NCBI RefSeq assembly: GCF_900108115.1
Contig: NZ_FTPU01000013.1
Coordinates: 28,124 to 92,123 of the forward strand
Direction: 5' to 3'
Length of the DNA stretch: 64,000 bases
Source of the DNA: Epilithonimonas bovis DSM 19482
GTDB lineage: Bacteria; Bacteroidota; Bacteroidia; Flavobacteriales; Weeksellaceae
Position 1 is the first letter of the stretch, and each line of letters starts with the position of its first letter. Position numbers and translations under genes: made by a program. The notes under the pieces were generated by a model. That model saw nothing but the letters and a program-made list of their open reading frames with translations, did no database searches and was not told the DNA's origin. This document shows positions 25,277-32,944 of the stretch, in pieces.

Positions 25277-25442
25277 TAAATAAAGTGAATAATATTTTGT
25301 ATTTATTATTGCACTATAATATTAAGCATTTCATTTTCACATATTGATTCTATTTATTTCTGGAAGGTTTCTTTGGCTGAAATATAAAAATCTAAATAAA
25401 AAGACAAATTAACTAATCTCAAAAAATTAATTTCAAAAAACG
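25277..25442 (+). promoter_or_regulatory. Gap with two array-type motifs before the gene at 25443
   Basis: No gene. The last 30 bases contain AATCTCAAAAAATT and, next to it, AATTTCAAAAAACG, which runs directly into the ATG at 25443. This is the same arrangement as at the junctions of the leftward small-gene array. Confidence 0.5.
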
Positions 25443-26261
25443 ATGAAAATTTCTTATTCAAATTATCCAGTTCTAAAATTATTAACTCAAGAAAGAATTA
25501 ATGATTTCCAATGTTTTGAAGAAGATTGGCTATTATGGGACTTTAATCCAGATCTTTATAAAAAGGCAGTAGAGAATTTTAATAGTAATTTACCCTTTTT
25601 TAAAAAAGGAACTATTTTAATTTCTGATGCTTTTAACAATGCTTGCCTAGAGCATTTCGAAAAATTAATGGATTTATATGTCCATATTATAAAAGAAAAA
25701 ATTGATGATATAAAAATCCAAGGGACTTATATTATTGATGGAAAATTCTATATGGTAAATATTGATTCATCAAATATGACCTATAATACCAATAATCTTT
25801 CTGCTTCTATTTTTGGTTTAAATAAACACGGTGCATTACTAAATTTTTATATCACAGGAAATGGAAATTTCACTTCTGATGAAGGTTTAAATTGGTTTTC
25901 CAAAGATTATGGATTCAGTAGTGAGGTTAGAGATCAAATGACCAAGACTGTACTAGCACAAATAATTTCTCTCTATATGTTTGAAAGATATGCAGAAGTA
26001 GAAACTAAATTATATGCTGCAAAATCAAAATCTTCAAATATTAAATGTCTATATAACAATCAAACCGATATTAGCATTAAACGACTAGACAGTAAATGGT
26101 TTACCAATATTGTCAGATCAGAAGGATTCAAAGTAAATGGACATTTCCGTCTCCAGCCATTTGGAGAGGGTAAAAAAGTAAGAAAATTGATTTGGATTAA
26201 TGAATTCCAGAAAAAAGGTTATCATTCAACAGCCAAAATTTTAAAACAAAATCATGAATAA
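25443..26261 (+). CDS. Hypothetical phage/plasmid-type protein
   Basis: A 272-residue soluble protein. Its C-terminal part (WFTNIVRSEGFKVNGHFRLQ, then PFGEGKKVRKLIWINEF) is a segment I know from uncharacterised proteins of Bacteroidota phages and mobile elements. The N-terminal part has no known domain. The start codon follows an AATTTCAAAAAACG motif directly. It overlaps the next gene by 8 bp. Confidence 0.55.
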   Translation: MKISYSNYPVLKLLTQERINDFQCFEEDWLLWDFNPDLYKKAVENFNSNLPFFKKGTILISDAFNNACLEHFEKLMDLYVHIIKEKIDDIKIQGTYIIDGKFYMVNIDSSNMTYNTNNLSASIFGLNKHGALLNFYITGNGNFTSDEGLNWFSKDYGFSSEVRDQMTKTVLAQIISLYMFERYAEVETKLYAAKSKSSNIKCLYNNQTDISIKRLDSKWFTNIVRSEGFKVNGHFRLQPFGEGKKVRKLIWINEFQKKGYHSTAKILKQNHE

Positions 26262-26973
26262 TAATTTATTTTCTAAAATAGAGATTGCTGAAAATTTTCT
26301 GAATTCAATTAATAAAACGTTATATGTGCAATATGAAGTAGGAAGTTTTGTTTCATCCAGTGAAGAAGTGGAGGATAAATTTTATACCCATTATTGCGCT
26401 AATATATTTCTTGAAGATAATGATCCCGACTCTGATGGTCGTGAACAAATAGGTATCATGAGTTTTACAAGATTATCATTTTCTCATCATGTTTCATCAC
26501 AAAAATTTTGGATTTTCGATTCCAAACCACTCTTTGCAAGATTGTATGATCGGCTTTATGATGAAGATCAGGAAATGTGGTTGATTGAAGAAATAGAATT
26601 GGCTAATAATTTTTGGTTAATGGATGATGTAGTATTTAAAGAGGAATATAGGGGAAAAGGTCTTGTGCAATTGTTGATGCTTGACAAAATGAAAAGATTT
26701 TTTTCTTACAACGACCTAATTTTTGCATTTTCTTATCCTTTGCAATTTGATGAAAAATTTAAGCAGGAAACCAATTCTGAGTATTGGAAAACAGACAGTA
26801 AAATATCTTTTAATAAAGCACAAGCAAAATTGAAAAAGTCTTACAAAAATGTTGGCTATAAATATTTGGAAGATTACAAAGTGCAGAAGTTAGGTGATGA
26901 AAATCTTCTGGAAAGGATTCAAAATGAAAGTACCGAAGACAACAAATTAATATATTTCATCCATGAAGGATAG
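26254..26973 (+). CDS. GNAT-like acetyltransferase-related protein
   Basis: A 239-residue protein. The segment VVFKEEYRGKGLVQLLMLDK has the acetyl-CoA-binding signature of GNAT enzymes (R-G-x-G followed by a helix). The rest is divergent, with many aromatic and acidic residues. The substrate is unknown. It overlaps the preceding gene and is followed by a hairpin that probably ends the rightward transcript. Confidence 0.55.
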   Translation: MNNNLFSKIEIAENFLNSINKTLYVQYEVGSFVSSSEEVEDKFYTHYCANIFLEDNDPDSDGREQIGIMSFTRLSFSHHVSSQKFWIFDSKPLFARLYDRLYDEDQEMWLIEEIELANNFWLMDDVVFKEEYRGKGLVQLLMLDKMKRFFSYNDLIFAFSYPLQFDEKFKQETNSEYWKTDSKISFNKAQAKLKKSYKNVGYKYLEDYKVQKLGDENLLERIQNESTEDNKLIYFIHEG

Positions 26974-27075
26974 CAGATATTTAAACCCAGTAGAAATTAC
27001 AGAAACAGTTTCTAAAGAACGTAAGTACTTTTGAAGTGTATTAAATCCATATTAAGCTTAAAATAACGCAATAAT

Positions 27076-27095
27076 CTCTGGGGAATTCTCCGGAG
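27076..27095 (+). terminator. Probable terminator of the rightward genes
   Basis: CTCTGGGGAA and TTCTCCGGAG form an imperfect palindrome followed by GTTTTCTTTCT. It lies 100 bp after the acetyltransferase-like gene. Confidence 0.45.
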
Positions 27096-27117
27096 GTTTT
27101 CTTTCTGCATTAATTTC

Positions 27118-27125
27118 TACCTTTG
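27118..27125 (+). promoter_or_regulatory. Promoter -7 box before the UmuD-like fragment
   Basis: TACCTTTG matches TAnnTTTG and stands only 4 bp before the ATG at 27130, the same geometry as at 22528-22535. A transcript from here would have almost no leader. Confidence 0.4.
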
Positions 27126-27129
27126 TTTA

Positions 27130-27306
27130 ATGAAATCAAATCTTAAAATTTTTAAAATAGATTATTCAACTGATATTATTTCTTTCCCTATTCTAACCAC
27201 TAAGGTAAAAGCGGGAGGATATGGAAGCTTTGAAAGTGCAGCATTAGATTTCCCTGAGGATACAACAGATCTGAACCAAATTATTAAAGTTAAAGCCTGG
27301 ATTTAG
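27130..27306 (+). pseudogene. Truncated LexA/UmuD-like N-terminal fragment
   Basis: A 58-residue ORF with the segment PILTTKVKAGGYGSFESAAL followed by DLNQIIKVKAW. This recalls the UmuD/LexA-type self-cleavage region (V-x-A-G-F-x-S plus a D-L-N-x-x-I helix), but the catalytic Ser and Lys domain is absent: the frame stops inside a terminator hairpin. It is either a remnant or a short peptide of its own. Confidence 0.4.
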
Positions 27307-27314
27307 CCAGGCTT
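27293..27314. terminator. Two-way terminator between convergent genes
   Basis: AAGCCTGG and CCAGGCTT form a perfect 8-bp stem with a 6-base loop and a T run on the right. The stop codons of both convergent frames (27130-27306 and the leftward array) lie inside it. Confidence 0.75.
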
Positions 27315-27683
27315 AATATTTTTTAGCAACAAGTCTTTTGTTCTATCTGCAATAAAGATCATGTTTAGTAAAAAGAAATAAACTTGTTTGTTTATTTCTG
27401 TTTCGACATGATGGAAAAAAATTGATTCAGAAATATTTGTATCGTCAGGTTGACCTATTTTTTCCAATCGCAACTCAACCTCATGCCCTTTGAAGTCGCT
27501 GTAGTCTATTTTGACAGATACAAAGCCAAATTTTGATTCTCCTACTTCAAATTCTATAAATACTTCACCATTTAAAATATTGACTATTCCATCGTCATCA
27601 GACAACATATCGTAGATTTCAGGATTAGATAATTCTGTATCTACAAAATTTATTATTTCTTTTCTTAAACTATTATATTCCAT
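27303..27683 (-). CDS. Array gene 17 (last): hypothetical acidic protein
   Basis: A 126-residue soluble acidic protein with beta-strand-like alternation (GEVFIEFEVGESKFGFVSVK) and a C-terminal hydrophobic helix (VYFFLLNMIFIADRTK). Family unknown. It is the last gene of the leftward array and ends in the two-way terminator. Its start is preceded by TAATCTCAAAAAACGATACT. Confidence 0.55.
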   Translation of the reverse strand: MEYNSLRKEIINFVDTELSNPEIYDMLSDDDGIVNILNGEVFIEFEVGESKFGFVSVKIDYSDFKGHEVELRLEKIGQPDDTNISESIFFHHVETEINKQVYFFLLNMIFIADRTKDLLLKNIKPG

Positions 27684-27700
27684 AGTATCGTTTTTTGAGA

Positions 27701-27817
27701 TTAAAGATTAAATTTTTCTTTAAGAAATTTACCAATAGAAGTTGCACCCCAAACGAGTAGAAAACCTCCAACCAGTCCTAAAAAAGTTCCGCATATTATT
27801 AAAAAAATATTTTCCAT
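27701..27817 (-). CDS. Array gene 16: small membrane protein
   Basis: A 38-residue ORF, mostly one membrane helix (IFLIICGTFLGLVGGFLLVW) with a basic tail (GKFLKEKFNL). Its stop TAA forms the left end of the motif before gene 17, and its own start follows ATTTCAAAAAACGATACA. Unknown function. Confidence 0.5.
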   Translation of the reverse strand: MENIFLIICGTFLGLVGGFLLVWGATSIGKFLKEKFNL

Positions 27818-27847
27818 TGTATCGTTTTTTGAAATTTAATATCTTAA

Positions 27848-28168
27848 TTATTGATTTGGTATTTTAGGAATAGGAATTAAAATATGTTCTTCAAATAAAG
27901 AAAGCTCATCATTGGAAGAATGAAACAAATACTGAAACTTTTTATGGTCGATTTTAAAATGATATGCATTGTAATCTTCTTGTAAATTTCTCTCAAAACC
28001 TAATTTTTGAGTATCAAATTCAATGGAAATAATATCCCCAACTTTTAATCTTTGAGAACCCTCTAATATGTTTATTAACTTAGAAATGTTCTGTTGTCCT
28101 TCTCCATATGCTGTCCAATAGGTAAATATATCATCATTTACTTCTGCTTTAATAAAGTATGTTCGCAT
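27848..28168 (-). CDS. Array gene 15: hypothetical protein
   Basis: A 106-residue soluble protein, beta-rich at the start (RTYFIKAEVNDDIFTYWTAY), with a QRLKVGDIISIEFD middle. No family recognised. The start follows AATCTAAAAAAACGATACG, a variant of the junction motif. Confidence 0.55.
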   Translation of the reverse strand: MRTYFIKAEVNDDIFTYWTAYGEGQQNISKLINILEGSQRLKVGDIISIEFDTQKLGFERNLQEDYNAYHFKIDHKKFQYLFHSSNDELSLFEEHILIPIPKIPNQ

Positions 28169-28199
28169 CGTATCGTTTTTTTAGATTTTAAGTATATTC

Positions 28200-28556
28200 T
28201 TAGTCTTTTGACATTATTTGAAAATTCTTTGGGAAACTGTTTAATTTTTTCCAAGTAGCAACATTATCTTCTCCCCGTATTAAAACTGAAATTTTTTCTG
28301 TATTATAACTATCAATATAAACCTTTACATCTTCAATTTGATATTCATTATTTAAAAGATATTGTTTATAATAATCAGTTTTGCATATAACAGAACTTCC
28401 CAATGGGTATAACTGTAGAAACTTTTCTTTAGAAACTTGCGCTTCCCATTTTTTCTTATCTATTTTTCCATTTCTTTGAACAAACCCATTCATATAATCT
28501 TCTACAATAAAAAACAATTCAAACTCATTTTCAGCTTTAAATGTAATTTCTTTCAT
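28200..28556 (-). CDS. Array gene 14: hypothetical protein
   Basis: A 118-residue soluble protein (MKEITFKAENEFELFFIVED; EDVKVYIDSYNTEKISVLIR) with mixed helix and strand. No family recognised. It shares its upstream junction (AATCTCAAAAATGATATT) with the 44-residue gene 13. Confidence 0.55.
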   Translation of the reverse strand: MKEITFKAENEFELFFIVEDYMNGFVQRNGKIDKKKWEAQVSKEKFLQLYPLGSSVICKTDYYKQYLLNNEYQIEDVKVYIDSYNTEKISVLIRGEDNVATWKKLNSFPKNFQIMSKD

Positions 28557-28572
28557 AATATCATTTTTGAGA

Positions 28573-28707
28573 TTAATTAATTTTAGAAAGTAAGTTTAAA
28601 AAAGTATTGTAAACCTCTCCTTTTCTATTTTTGACAGTAACTAAACCAAAGCCAATAGCTTTAGTAATGATTACTCTTTCACTTACTGATTCATTAAAAT
28701 ATAGCAT
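28573..28707 (-). CDS. Array gene 13: very small protein
   Basis: A 44-residue ORF (MLYFNESVSERVIITKAIGF, then KNRKGEVYNTFLNLLSKIN). It sits exactly between two junction motifs, its stop overlapping the next, which supports it as a real array member. Function unknown. Confidence 0.5.
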   Translation of the reverse strand: MLYFNESVSERVIITKAIGFGLVTVKNRKGEVYNTFLNLLSKIN

Positions 28708-28725
28708 ATCAATCGTTTTTGGAGA

Positions 28726-29139
28726 TTAGTTAATGTGTCTTTTTCTTGCTAATTCCAATTCAATAACTCTAATGTGCTGGCTTAACATTTCTAAATAATC
28801 AGAATACCCATCCCCAATACATAAACCTACAGATTCATTAATCATCAAATCTAATATAACTTTTTCAATGTTATTTAAAATATAATCAATATCAGAATCA
28901 GTATAATCTATCTCACTTCTAAATTGAAATATTTCACCTAAAAATATTTTTACAATCTCTAAATTAAATGATGTTTCTTTTGGCTTGAATTTCAAATAAA
29001 CCTTGTTCATACTCGATTCAGTAATGACAATATAAATTTGAGAATAGTTAGGATTTGGCTTAGATTTTACTTGAACAAATTCAATGCTTTTGTCAGTCTC
29101 TAATTTTGAAATAAGTTTATTGAAATTGTAATAAATCAT
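28726..29139 (-). CDS. Array gene 12: hypothetical protein
   Basis: A 137-residue soluble protein with a basic beta-rich half (VQVKSKPNPNYSQIYIVITE) and an acidic helical half (DYTDSDIDYILNNIEKVILD). Unknown family. The motif AATCTCAAAAAACGATAAG lies just before the start. Confidence 0.55.
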   Translation of the reverse strand: MIYYNFNKLISKLETDKSIEFVQVKSKPNPNYSQIYIVITESSMNKVYLKFKPKETSFNLEIVKIFLGEIFQFRSEIDYTDSDIDYILNNIEKVILDLMINESVGLCIGDGYSDYLEMLSQHIRVIELELARKRHIN

Positions 29140-29156
29140 CTTATCGTTTTTTGAGA

Positions 29157-29474
29157 TTACTTTGATTCTAAAATACTTTTTATTGTTCTTAAACTTTCTG
29201 AAAAAAAGTCTAAATATCCTTTTTTGGAAATGGCTTTTCTTAATCCGTCATTATAAAACCAAATCCCACTTATTTTATCATTCTTTTGCTCAATATAACC
29301 GCCATCTAATTTTTCAGCTATTTTTGAAATTTGAATCAATTTTGCACTAGAAATATCAAATTCTTTAGAGATTATTTCATAACCTCTATCAATTAGATAC
29401 CATTTACCATCAATCATTTTGATAGCATAAGGAAAAGTTTCTCTCAATGCTAAAAACCGCTTTGAACTGCTCAT
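29157..29474 (-). CDS. Array gene 11: hypothetical protein
   Basis: A 105-residue soluble basic protein (RFLALRETFPYAIKMIDGKW; GGYIEQKNDKISGIWFYNDG). No family recognised. It lies between two exact junction motifs. Confidence 0.55.
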   Translation of the reverse strand: MSSSKRFLALRETFPYAIKMIDGKWYLIDRGYEIISKEFDISSAKLIQISKIAEKLDGGYIEQKNDKISGIWFYNDGLRKAISKKGYLDFFSESLRTIKSILESK

Positions 29475-29494
29475 ATTATCGTTTTTTGAGATTG

Positions 29495-29968
29495 TTAGTT
29501 TGGTTCATTTATAATTATTGGTGTTGCCCCATTAATTTCATCATCATATACATAAAGGCCGTTTAGAGGATTCTTAAATCTGCGGCAAATACAAACAGTA
29601 ATAAAATGTTTCTTTGATCCATAACACTTTTTACCTGTCCTTTGTTCCATCTGTTCAATAGTTTCCCAGACATTACGAGCAGATAATTGCTTCAAATAGT
29701 CAGGCATATAAAAATCATGATATTGATCAATTCTAGGAGATATGCAATCGACCTCTCGACCATTAATAACGGCCCCTTTAATCCATTCAGTTTTATTCAA
29801 TTGAATAAATTTATTAATAATATCATAAGCCTCCTTTCTCCCTCTTTCTGTATCTTCAATAACCCCAAATAAAACGTCATTGTCGCTTTGATAATGATGT
29901 CTTATAAAATCAATTTTAGACTTAACTTCAAATGCTTTATCAAGCTCTTTAATTAATAATGTTTCCAT
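29495..29968 (-). CDS. Array gene 10: hypothetical protein with Cys pair
   Basis: A 157-residue soluble protein. Its C-terminal half has a basic and cysteine-bearing stretch (TGKKCYGSKKHFITVCICRR), the N-terminal half is helical (ELDKAFEVKSKIDFIRHHYQ). No family recognised. The spacer before its start is the longest of the array, with 14 extra bases between motif and ATG. Confidence 0.55.
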   Translation of the reverse strand: METLLIKELDKAFEVKSKIDFIRHHYQSDNDVLFGVIEDTERGRKEAYDIINKFIQLNKTEWIKGAVINGREVDCISPRIDQYHDFYMPDYLKQLSARNVWETIEQMEQRTGKKCYGSKKHFITVCICRRFKNPLNGLYVYDDEINGATPIIINEPN

Positions 29969-29993
29969 ATTCGACTTCTATCGTTTTTTGAGA

Positions 29994-30257
29994 TTAGTTA
30001 TTTAAAATTTCATTAACACATTTCACAACTGCAAGCTGTTGTTCGGGTGTAATTGTTAAATTAGAAAAATTTACAGATATATAACCCATATCATCAAGAG
30101 CCACCCACTTTGTAGAAAATCCCTCACTATTCAAATCGATTTCTAAGCAATAAGCAAAACTTTCATCAACAATTTTAGTAGTTAATTTTGGAATACTAAC
30201 AGAATATGACAAAATTTCAAGGTCGTTTTCTGTAATTTTTTTTATAGTTATGCTCAT
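29994..30257 (-). CDS. Array gene 9: hypothetical protein
   Basis: An 87-residue soluble protein (MSITIKKITENDLEILSYSV; ITPEQQLAVVKCVNEILNN), apparently beta strands followed by one helix. The start codon is formed by the motif itself (CAAAAAACGATG). Function unknown. Confidence 0.55.
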   Translation of the reverse strand: MSITIKKITENDLEILSYSVSIPKLTTKIVDESFAYCLEIDLNSEGFSTKWVALDDMGYISVNFSNLTITPEQQLAVVKCVNEILNN

Positions 30258-30274
30258 CGTTTTTTGAGATTAAA

Positions 30275-30928
30275 TTATCTTCTAAAGCCTGATTTCTTTT
30301 GAACATTTTGTTCCTCTTCCTTCCCCAAAGCTATATTTAACAATTTTGTAGAATAATCAGTAATATTTTTATTTTGAAATATTAGTTTTCCGTATTCAAA
30401 TATTAATTGTTCCTCCATATTGGTAAACCCAAATTCTTTGGTATTATCCCAGATCGTGGCTTTTTCAAATTTAGGCAGATAATCAATGAAATTTTTAAAT
30501 GATTGGTTAAAGGATTTTTCAATTGATTTTCCTTCCGATGAATGCCCTCCTAATAGTTCTCTTTTATTTGCACGGTCTCGGAGAATGTCTAATTCAGACA
30601 CCCCAATGTAATGAGCTTCAAATTCGAACTTATTTTTATATTGATGAAAGTATGTATTAATTTGGCTTAACTGCTCATTTGTAAAGTGGATTTGCATCAT
30701 GAAGTCTTTACCATTTTCTAAGCAATCATTAATGGCATTTTTGAGAGCGTTTGCGAGGTTTAGATCATTTACTTTACTTTTATCCTGTGCATAGAGTTGC
30801 ACCATTAATTTAGCTTGGTCGTGGTCAAAAAAATTATTTTGGTTTTTATTGCCATTGTAAAGTTTCTTTTCCATGAACGTGGTTTTCCCGGCAGCAACTG
30901 CCCCAACTATAAAGATAAATTTATTCAT
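30275..30928 (-). CDS. Array gene 8: zeta-toxin-like P-loop kinase
   Basis: A 217-residue protein and the only array member with a recognisable fold. Walker A is GAVAAGKT (9-16), followed by FFDHDQAKLMV, a helical insert, and ISELD/RDRANKREL segments, as in zeta-toxin and related small-molecule kinases. Zeta toxins phosphorylate UDP-sugars, but other members of the fold have different substrates. No epsilon-type antitoxin is evident unless a neighbour plays that part. The start follows AATCTCAAAAAACGATACA. Confidence 0.65.
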   Translation of the reverse strand: MNKFIFIVGAVAAGKTTFMEKKLYNGNKNQNNFFDHDQAKLMVQLYAQDKSKVNDLNLANALKNAINDCLENGKDFMMQIHFTNEQLSQINTYFHQYKNKFEFEAHYIGVSELDILRDRANKRELLGGHSSEGKSIEKSFNQSFKNFIDYLPKFEKATIWDNTKEFGFTNMEEQLIFEYGKLIFQNKNITDYSTKLLNIALGKEEEQNVQKKSGFRR

Positions 30929-30945
30929 TGTATCGTTTTTTGAGA

Positions 30946-31212
30946 TTAATTAAAAACTGGCTCTATGTACAAATGAAAAATTCCACCTACATTTTCAAAG
31001 TTGGAATCACAAAGAAAAACTCTTTTTTTAACAATGAATTCTTTAGCCTGAAAATCTACAATTAGATCATCGTTGAAGCTTTCATTTCTGAAATTTATAA
31101 TATCTCCGGTAACTAAATTAGCTGTTGTTGGAATTTCAGTATTATTCCATTTGTCACCAAGCTCTTTGACCTGCGTAACTATTTGAAGAAAGTAATAATT
31201 ATTATTGTCCAT
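30946..31212 (-). CDS. Array gene 7: hypothetical protein
   Basis: An 88-residue soluble protein of beta-rich appearance (DLIVDFQAKEFIVKKRVFLC; FENVGGIFHLYIEPVFN). No family recognised. The start codon is formed by the junction motif. Confidence 0.55.
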   Translation of the reverse strand: MDNNNYYFLQIVTQVKELGDKWNNTEIPTTANLVTGDIINFRNESFNDDLIVDFQAKEFIVKKRVFLCDSNFENVGGIFHLYIEPVFN

Positions 31213-31225
31213 CGTTTTTTGAGAT

Positions 31226-31468
31226 TTAAGTATTCATTTGTCTTAATGCTTCATTGGTAAGTTTAGCAGAGTACCGAGAAAGTAATTTGATTTTGAAATC
31301 AATTCTTTTCTTCAAATCGGATAATTTTTTATGCTTAATAGAACCGAAATTTTTATTAGATTCCATTACCCAATGATTATGTACAACTTCAAATAATTTG
31401 TTAATTTTTTCGAAGTATCTATTCACCCAACAAATTTTATTAATTAATATTTGGTTTGGTAGTTTCAT
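31226..31468 (-). CDS. Array gene 6: basic helical protein
   Basis: An 80-residue strongly basic helical protein (SIKHKKLSDLKKRIDFKIKL; RYSAKLTNEALRQMNT). It may bind nucleic acid, but no family is recognised. The junction before it reads AATCTCAAATAACG and runs directly into the ATG. Confidence 0.5.
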   Translation of the reverse strand: MKLPNQILINKICWVNRYFEKINKLFEVVHNHWVMESNKNFGSIKHKKLSDLKKRIDFKIKLLSRYSAKLTNEALRQMNT

Positions 31469-31480
31469 CGTTATTTGAGA

Positions 31481-31762
31481 TTATTTAAATGATAAAAAGA
31501 ATTTTTTCCAAAAACTAAGGTCATCTATAGGTTGAGAAAAATTGATAGAATATTCTATCCAATCGCTTTCAATTTTTTCATTTGATTTCCAATCCGAATT
31601 GAATACATCAACGTTCAAAAAGTTATTTTTAAGACCAATAACAACATAAGTATTATTAGGATTTTTAAACGACAACTTATCATCAACCCCAACATATAAG
31701 GATTCAATAAAATCAAACCTTTTAAAGTCTTTTTGTTCTAATAGTTTAACAATTTCTTCCAT
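31481..31762 (-). CDS. Array gene 5: hypothetical protein
   Basis: A 93-residue acidic protein with many Trp, Phe and Asp (SDWKSNEKIESDWIEYSINF). No family recognised. The motif is AGTCTCAAAAAACG, joined to the ATG. Confidence 0.5.
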   Translation of the reverse strand: MEEIVKLLEQKDFKRFDFIESLYVGVDDKLSFKNPNNTYVVIGLKNNFLNVDVFNSDWKSNEKIESDWIEYSINFSQPIDDLSFWKKFFLSFK

Positions 31763-31781
31763 CGTTTTTTGAGACTAATTA

Positions 31782-32252
31782 TTAAAATTTATATCCAAAA
31801 GAAAATCCTTTTGATTTGAAATATTCTACAGTTTCTTTGTGTAACTCTCCCATCGCTTCAATAAAATTTTTATCATTTTCGGCAACTTGTAACAAATCAT
31901 AAAGAGTAAAAATATTATTGTTAAAATTCCGATTTCTATTACTTGTCAATTTTTTATATATGTGTTTAGGTATTTCAATCTCGTCTATATAAGAAAATAA
32001 AATAAATACTTTAGTTTTTTCATCTATATTTTGTGAAAGTAAAATTTCTTTAATTTTTTTGATAAGAAGTATTTTTTCTTCTAAATTTTTTAAATTTAAA
32101 TTTATCTGAACTAATTCATTCTCAATTCTTTCTTTTCTTTTATTCAAATATTTTAAATCACCGCTAATTACTCTGTTGTGAAGTTTGCAAAAGTCTAATC
32201 CTTTAGTCTTGGCTACATTATCATATAATTTGTGTTTTCTAATATCTTCCAT
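31782..32252 (-). CDS. Array gene 4: coiled-coil protein
   Basis: A 156-residue protein with a long central coiled coil (RIENELVQINLNLKNLEEKI) and a helical remainder. No family recognised. A second ATG formed by the motif lies 5 bases upstream in another frame, so the start at 32252 is the only one that opens this protein. Confidence 0.55.
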   Translation of the reverse strand: MEDIRKHKLYDNVAKTKGLDFCKLHNRVISGDLKYLNKRKERIENELVQINLNLKNLEEKILLIKKIKEILLSQNIDEKTKVFILFSYIDEIEIPKHIYKKLTSNRNRNFNNNIFTLYDLLQVAENDKNFIEAMGELHKETVEYFKSKGFSFGYKF

Positions 32253-32259
32253 TTCATCG

Positions 32260-32439
32260 TTATTTGAGATTATTTTTGGGTTTAAAAACTATTTTCAATT
32301 CGTCATTATTAAAGAAAACAACACCACCGACAATATTAGCTTTTATTTTTCCAAACGTAATCTCTTTAATTATTTCGGAATATGTTGTTTGGTAAGTTCT
32401 AAAAACTTCGGGCAGTTTTAACCATAATTTGTCAGTCAT
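32260..32439 (-). CDS. Array gene 3: small hypothetical protein
   Basis: A 59-residue ORF (MTDKLWLKLPEVFRTYQTTY; KANIVGGVVFFNNDELKIVF). Its last codons and stop (AATCTCAAATAA) are the junction motif of gene 4, so here the motif is translated. Unknown function. Confidence 0.5.
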   Translation of the reverse strand: MTDKLWLKLPEVFRTYQTTYSEIIKEITFGKIKANIVGGVVFFNNDELKIVFKPKNNLK

Positions 32440-32451
32440 CGTATTTTGATA

Positions 32452-32553
32452 TTATTTTTTATTAAACAATTTCATAATTGAAGGCAAAGCCAATCCAACA
32501 AAGAAAATTCCACTTATTATTACTGCTAATAAAAACCATTGTTCTGCATTCAT
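32452..32553 (-). CDS. Array gene 2: small membrane protein
   Basis: A 33-residue ORF that is one membrane helix (WFLLAVIISGIFFVGLALPS) with a basic end (IMKLFNKK). It lies between two junction sequences. Together with gene 16 it gives the array two single-pass membrane peptides. Confidence 0.5.
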   Translation of the reverse strand: MNAEQWFLLAVIISGIFFVGLALPSIMKLFNKK

Positions 32554-32576
32554 TGTATCTTTTTTGAGATAGATTA

Positions 32577-32927
32577 TTATTGTGCGAAAACTTTTTTGTA
32601 TTTAATCCAATTAGATTCTAATCCTTTTTCAGTTTTACAAGTAATATGTACAAAATCATCTGTAACATACTGCCACATTTTTATATGTGAATTATAGTTT
32701 TTTTTTGCATTCAAAATATCTTTGTCAATCGTATAGTTTTTAAGATTATTTACTATTTCACAAGTATCACCTACCCAAAACACCCAGTCTTGTTCATTAA
32801 TTGGATCAGTCCACGAGACAGAATTGTTACTTTCTATAAACATTCCAACATATTCTTTTCCAATTTCTAAACTTGAAGCTGTTTTCCTAATGTCAGCTAT
32901 TTCGGTTACTATAAAAACGACTTTCAT
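32577..32927 (-). CDS. Array gene 1: hypothetical protein, promoter-proximal
   Basis: A 116-residue soluble protein rich in Trp (SWTDPINEQDWVFWVGDTCE). No family recognised. I chose the ATG at 32927; the longer frame from 32957 begins inside the promoter and palindrome and would not be transcribed. It is the only array gene without a junction motif before it, as expected for the first gene. Confidence 0.55.
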   Translation of the reverse strand: MKVVFIVTEIADIRKTASSLEIGKEYVGMFIESNNSVSWTDPINEQDWVFWVGDTCEIVNNLKNYTIDKDILNAKKNYNSHIKMWQYVTDDFVHITCKTEKGLESNWIKYKKVFAQ

Positions 32928-32944
32928 AACTAAATTTCTTTTAC

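Larger units (their letters stand above)
27684..32576 (-). repeat. Motif AATCTCAAAAAACGAT at array-gene junctions
   Basis: On the minus strand 15 of the 16 junctions between the 17 small genes carry versions of TAATCTCAAAAAACGATA; the junction before 32439 has only a diverged form. The motif often supplies the stop codon of the gene before it (TAA or TAAT at its left end) and the start codon of the gene after it (CGATG), or ends 4-6 bases before the ATG. The coding parts are unrelated to each other. Clear copies flank starts at 27683, 27817, 28168, 28556, 28707, 29139, 29474, 29968, 30257, 30928, 31212, 31468, 31762, 32252 and 32553. Confidence 0.85.

Noticed and set aside
27684..32576. CRISPR array or integron cassette array
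   Set aside because: The motif is too short and the spacers are whole genes, so it is not CRISPR; no attC-like dyads or integron integrase are seen.
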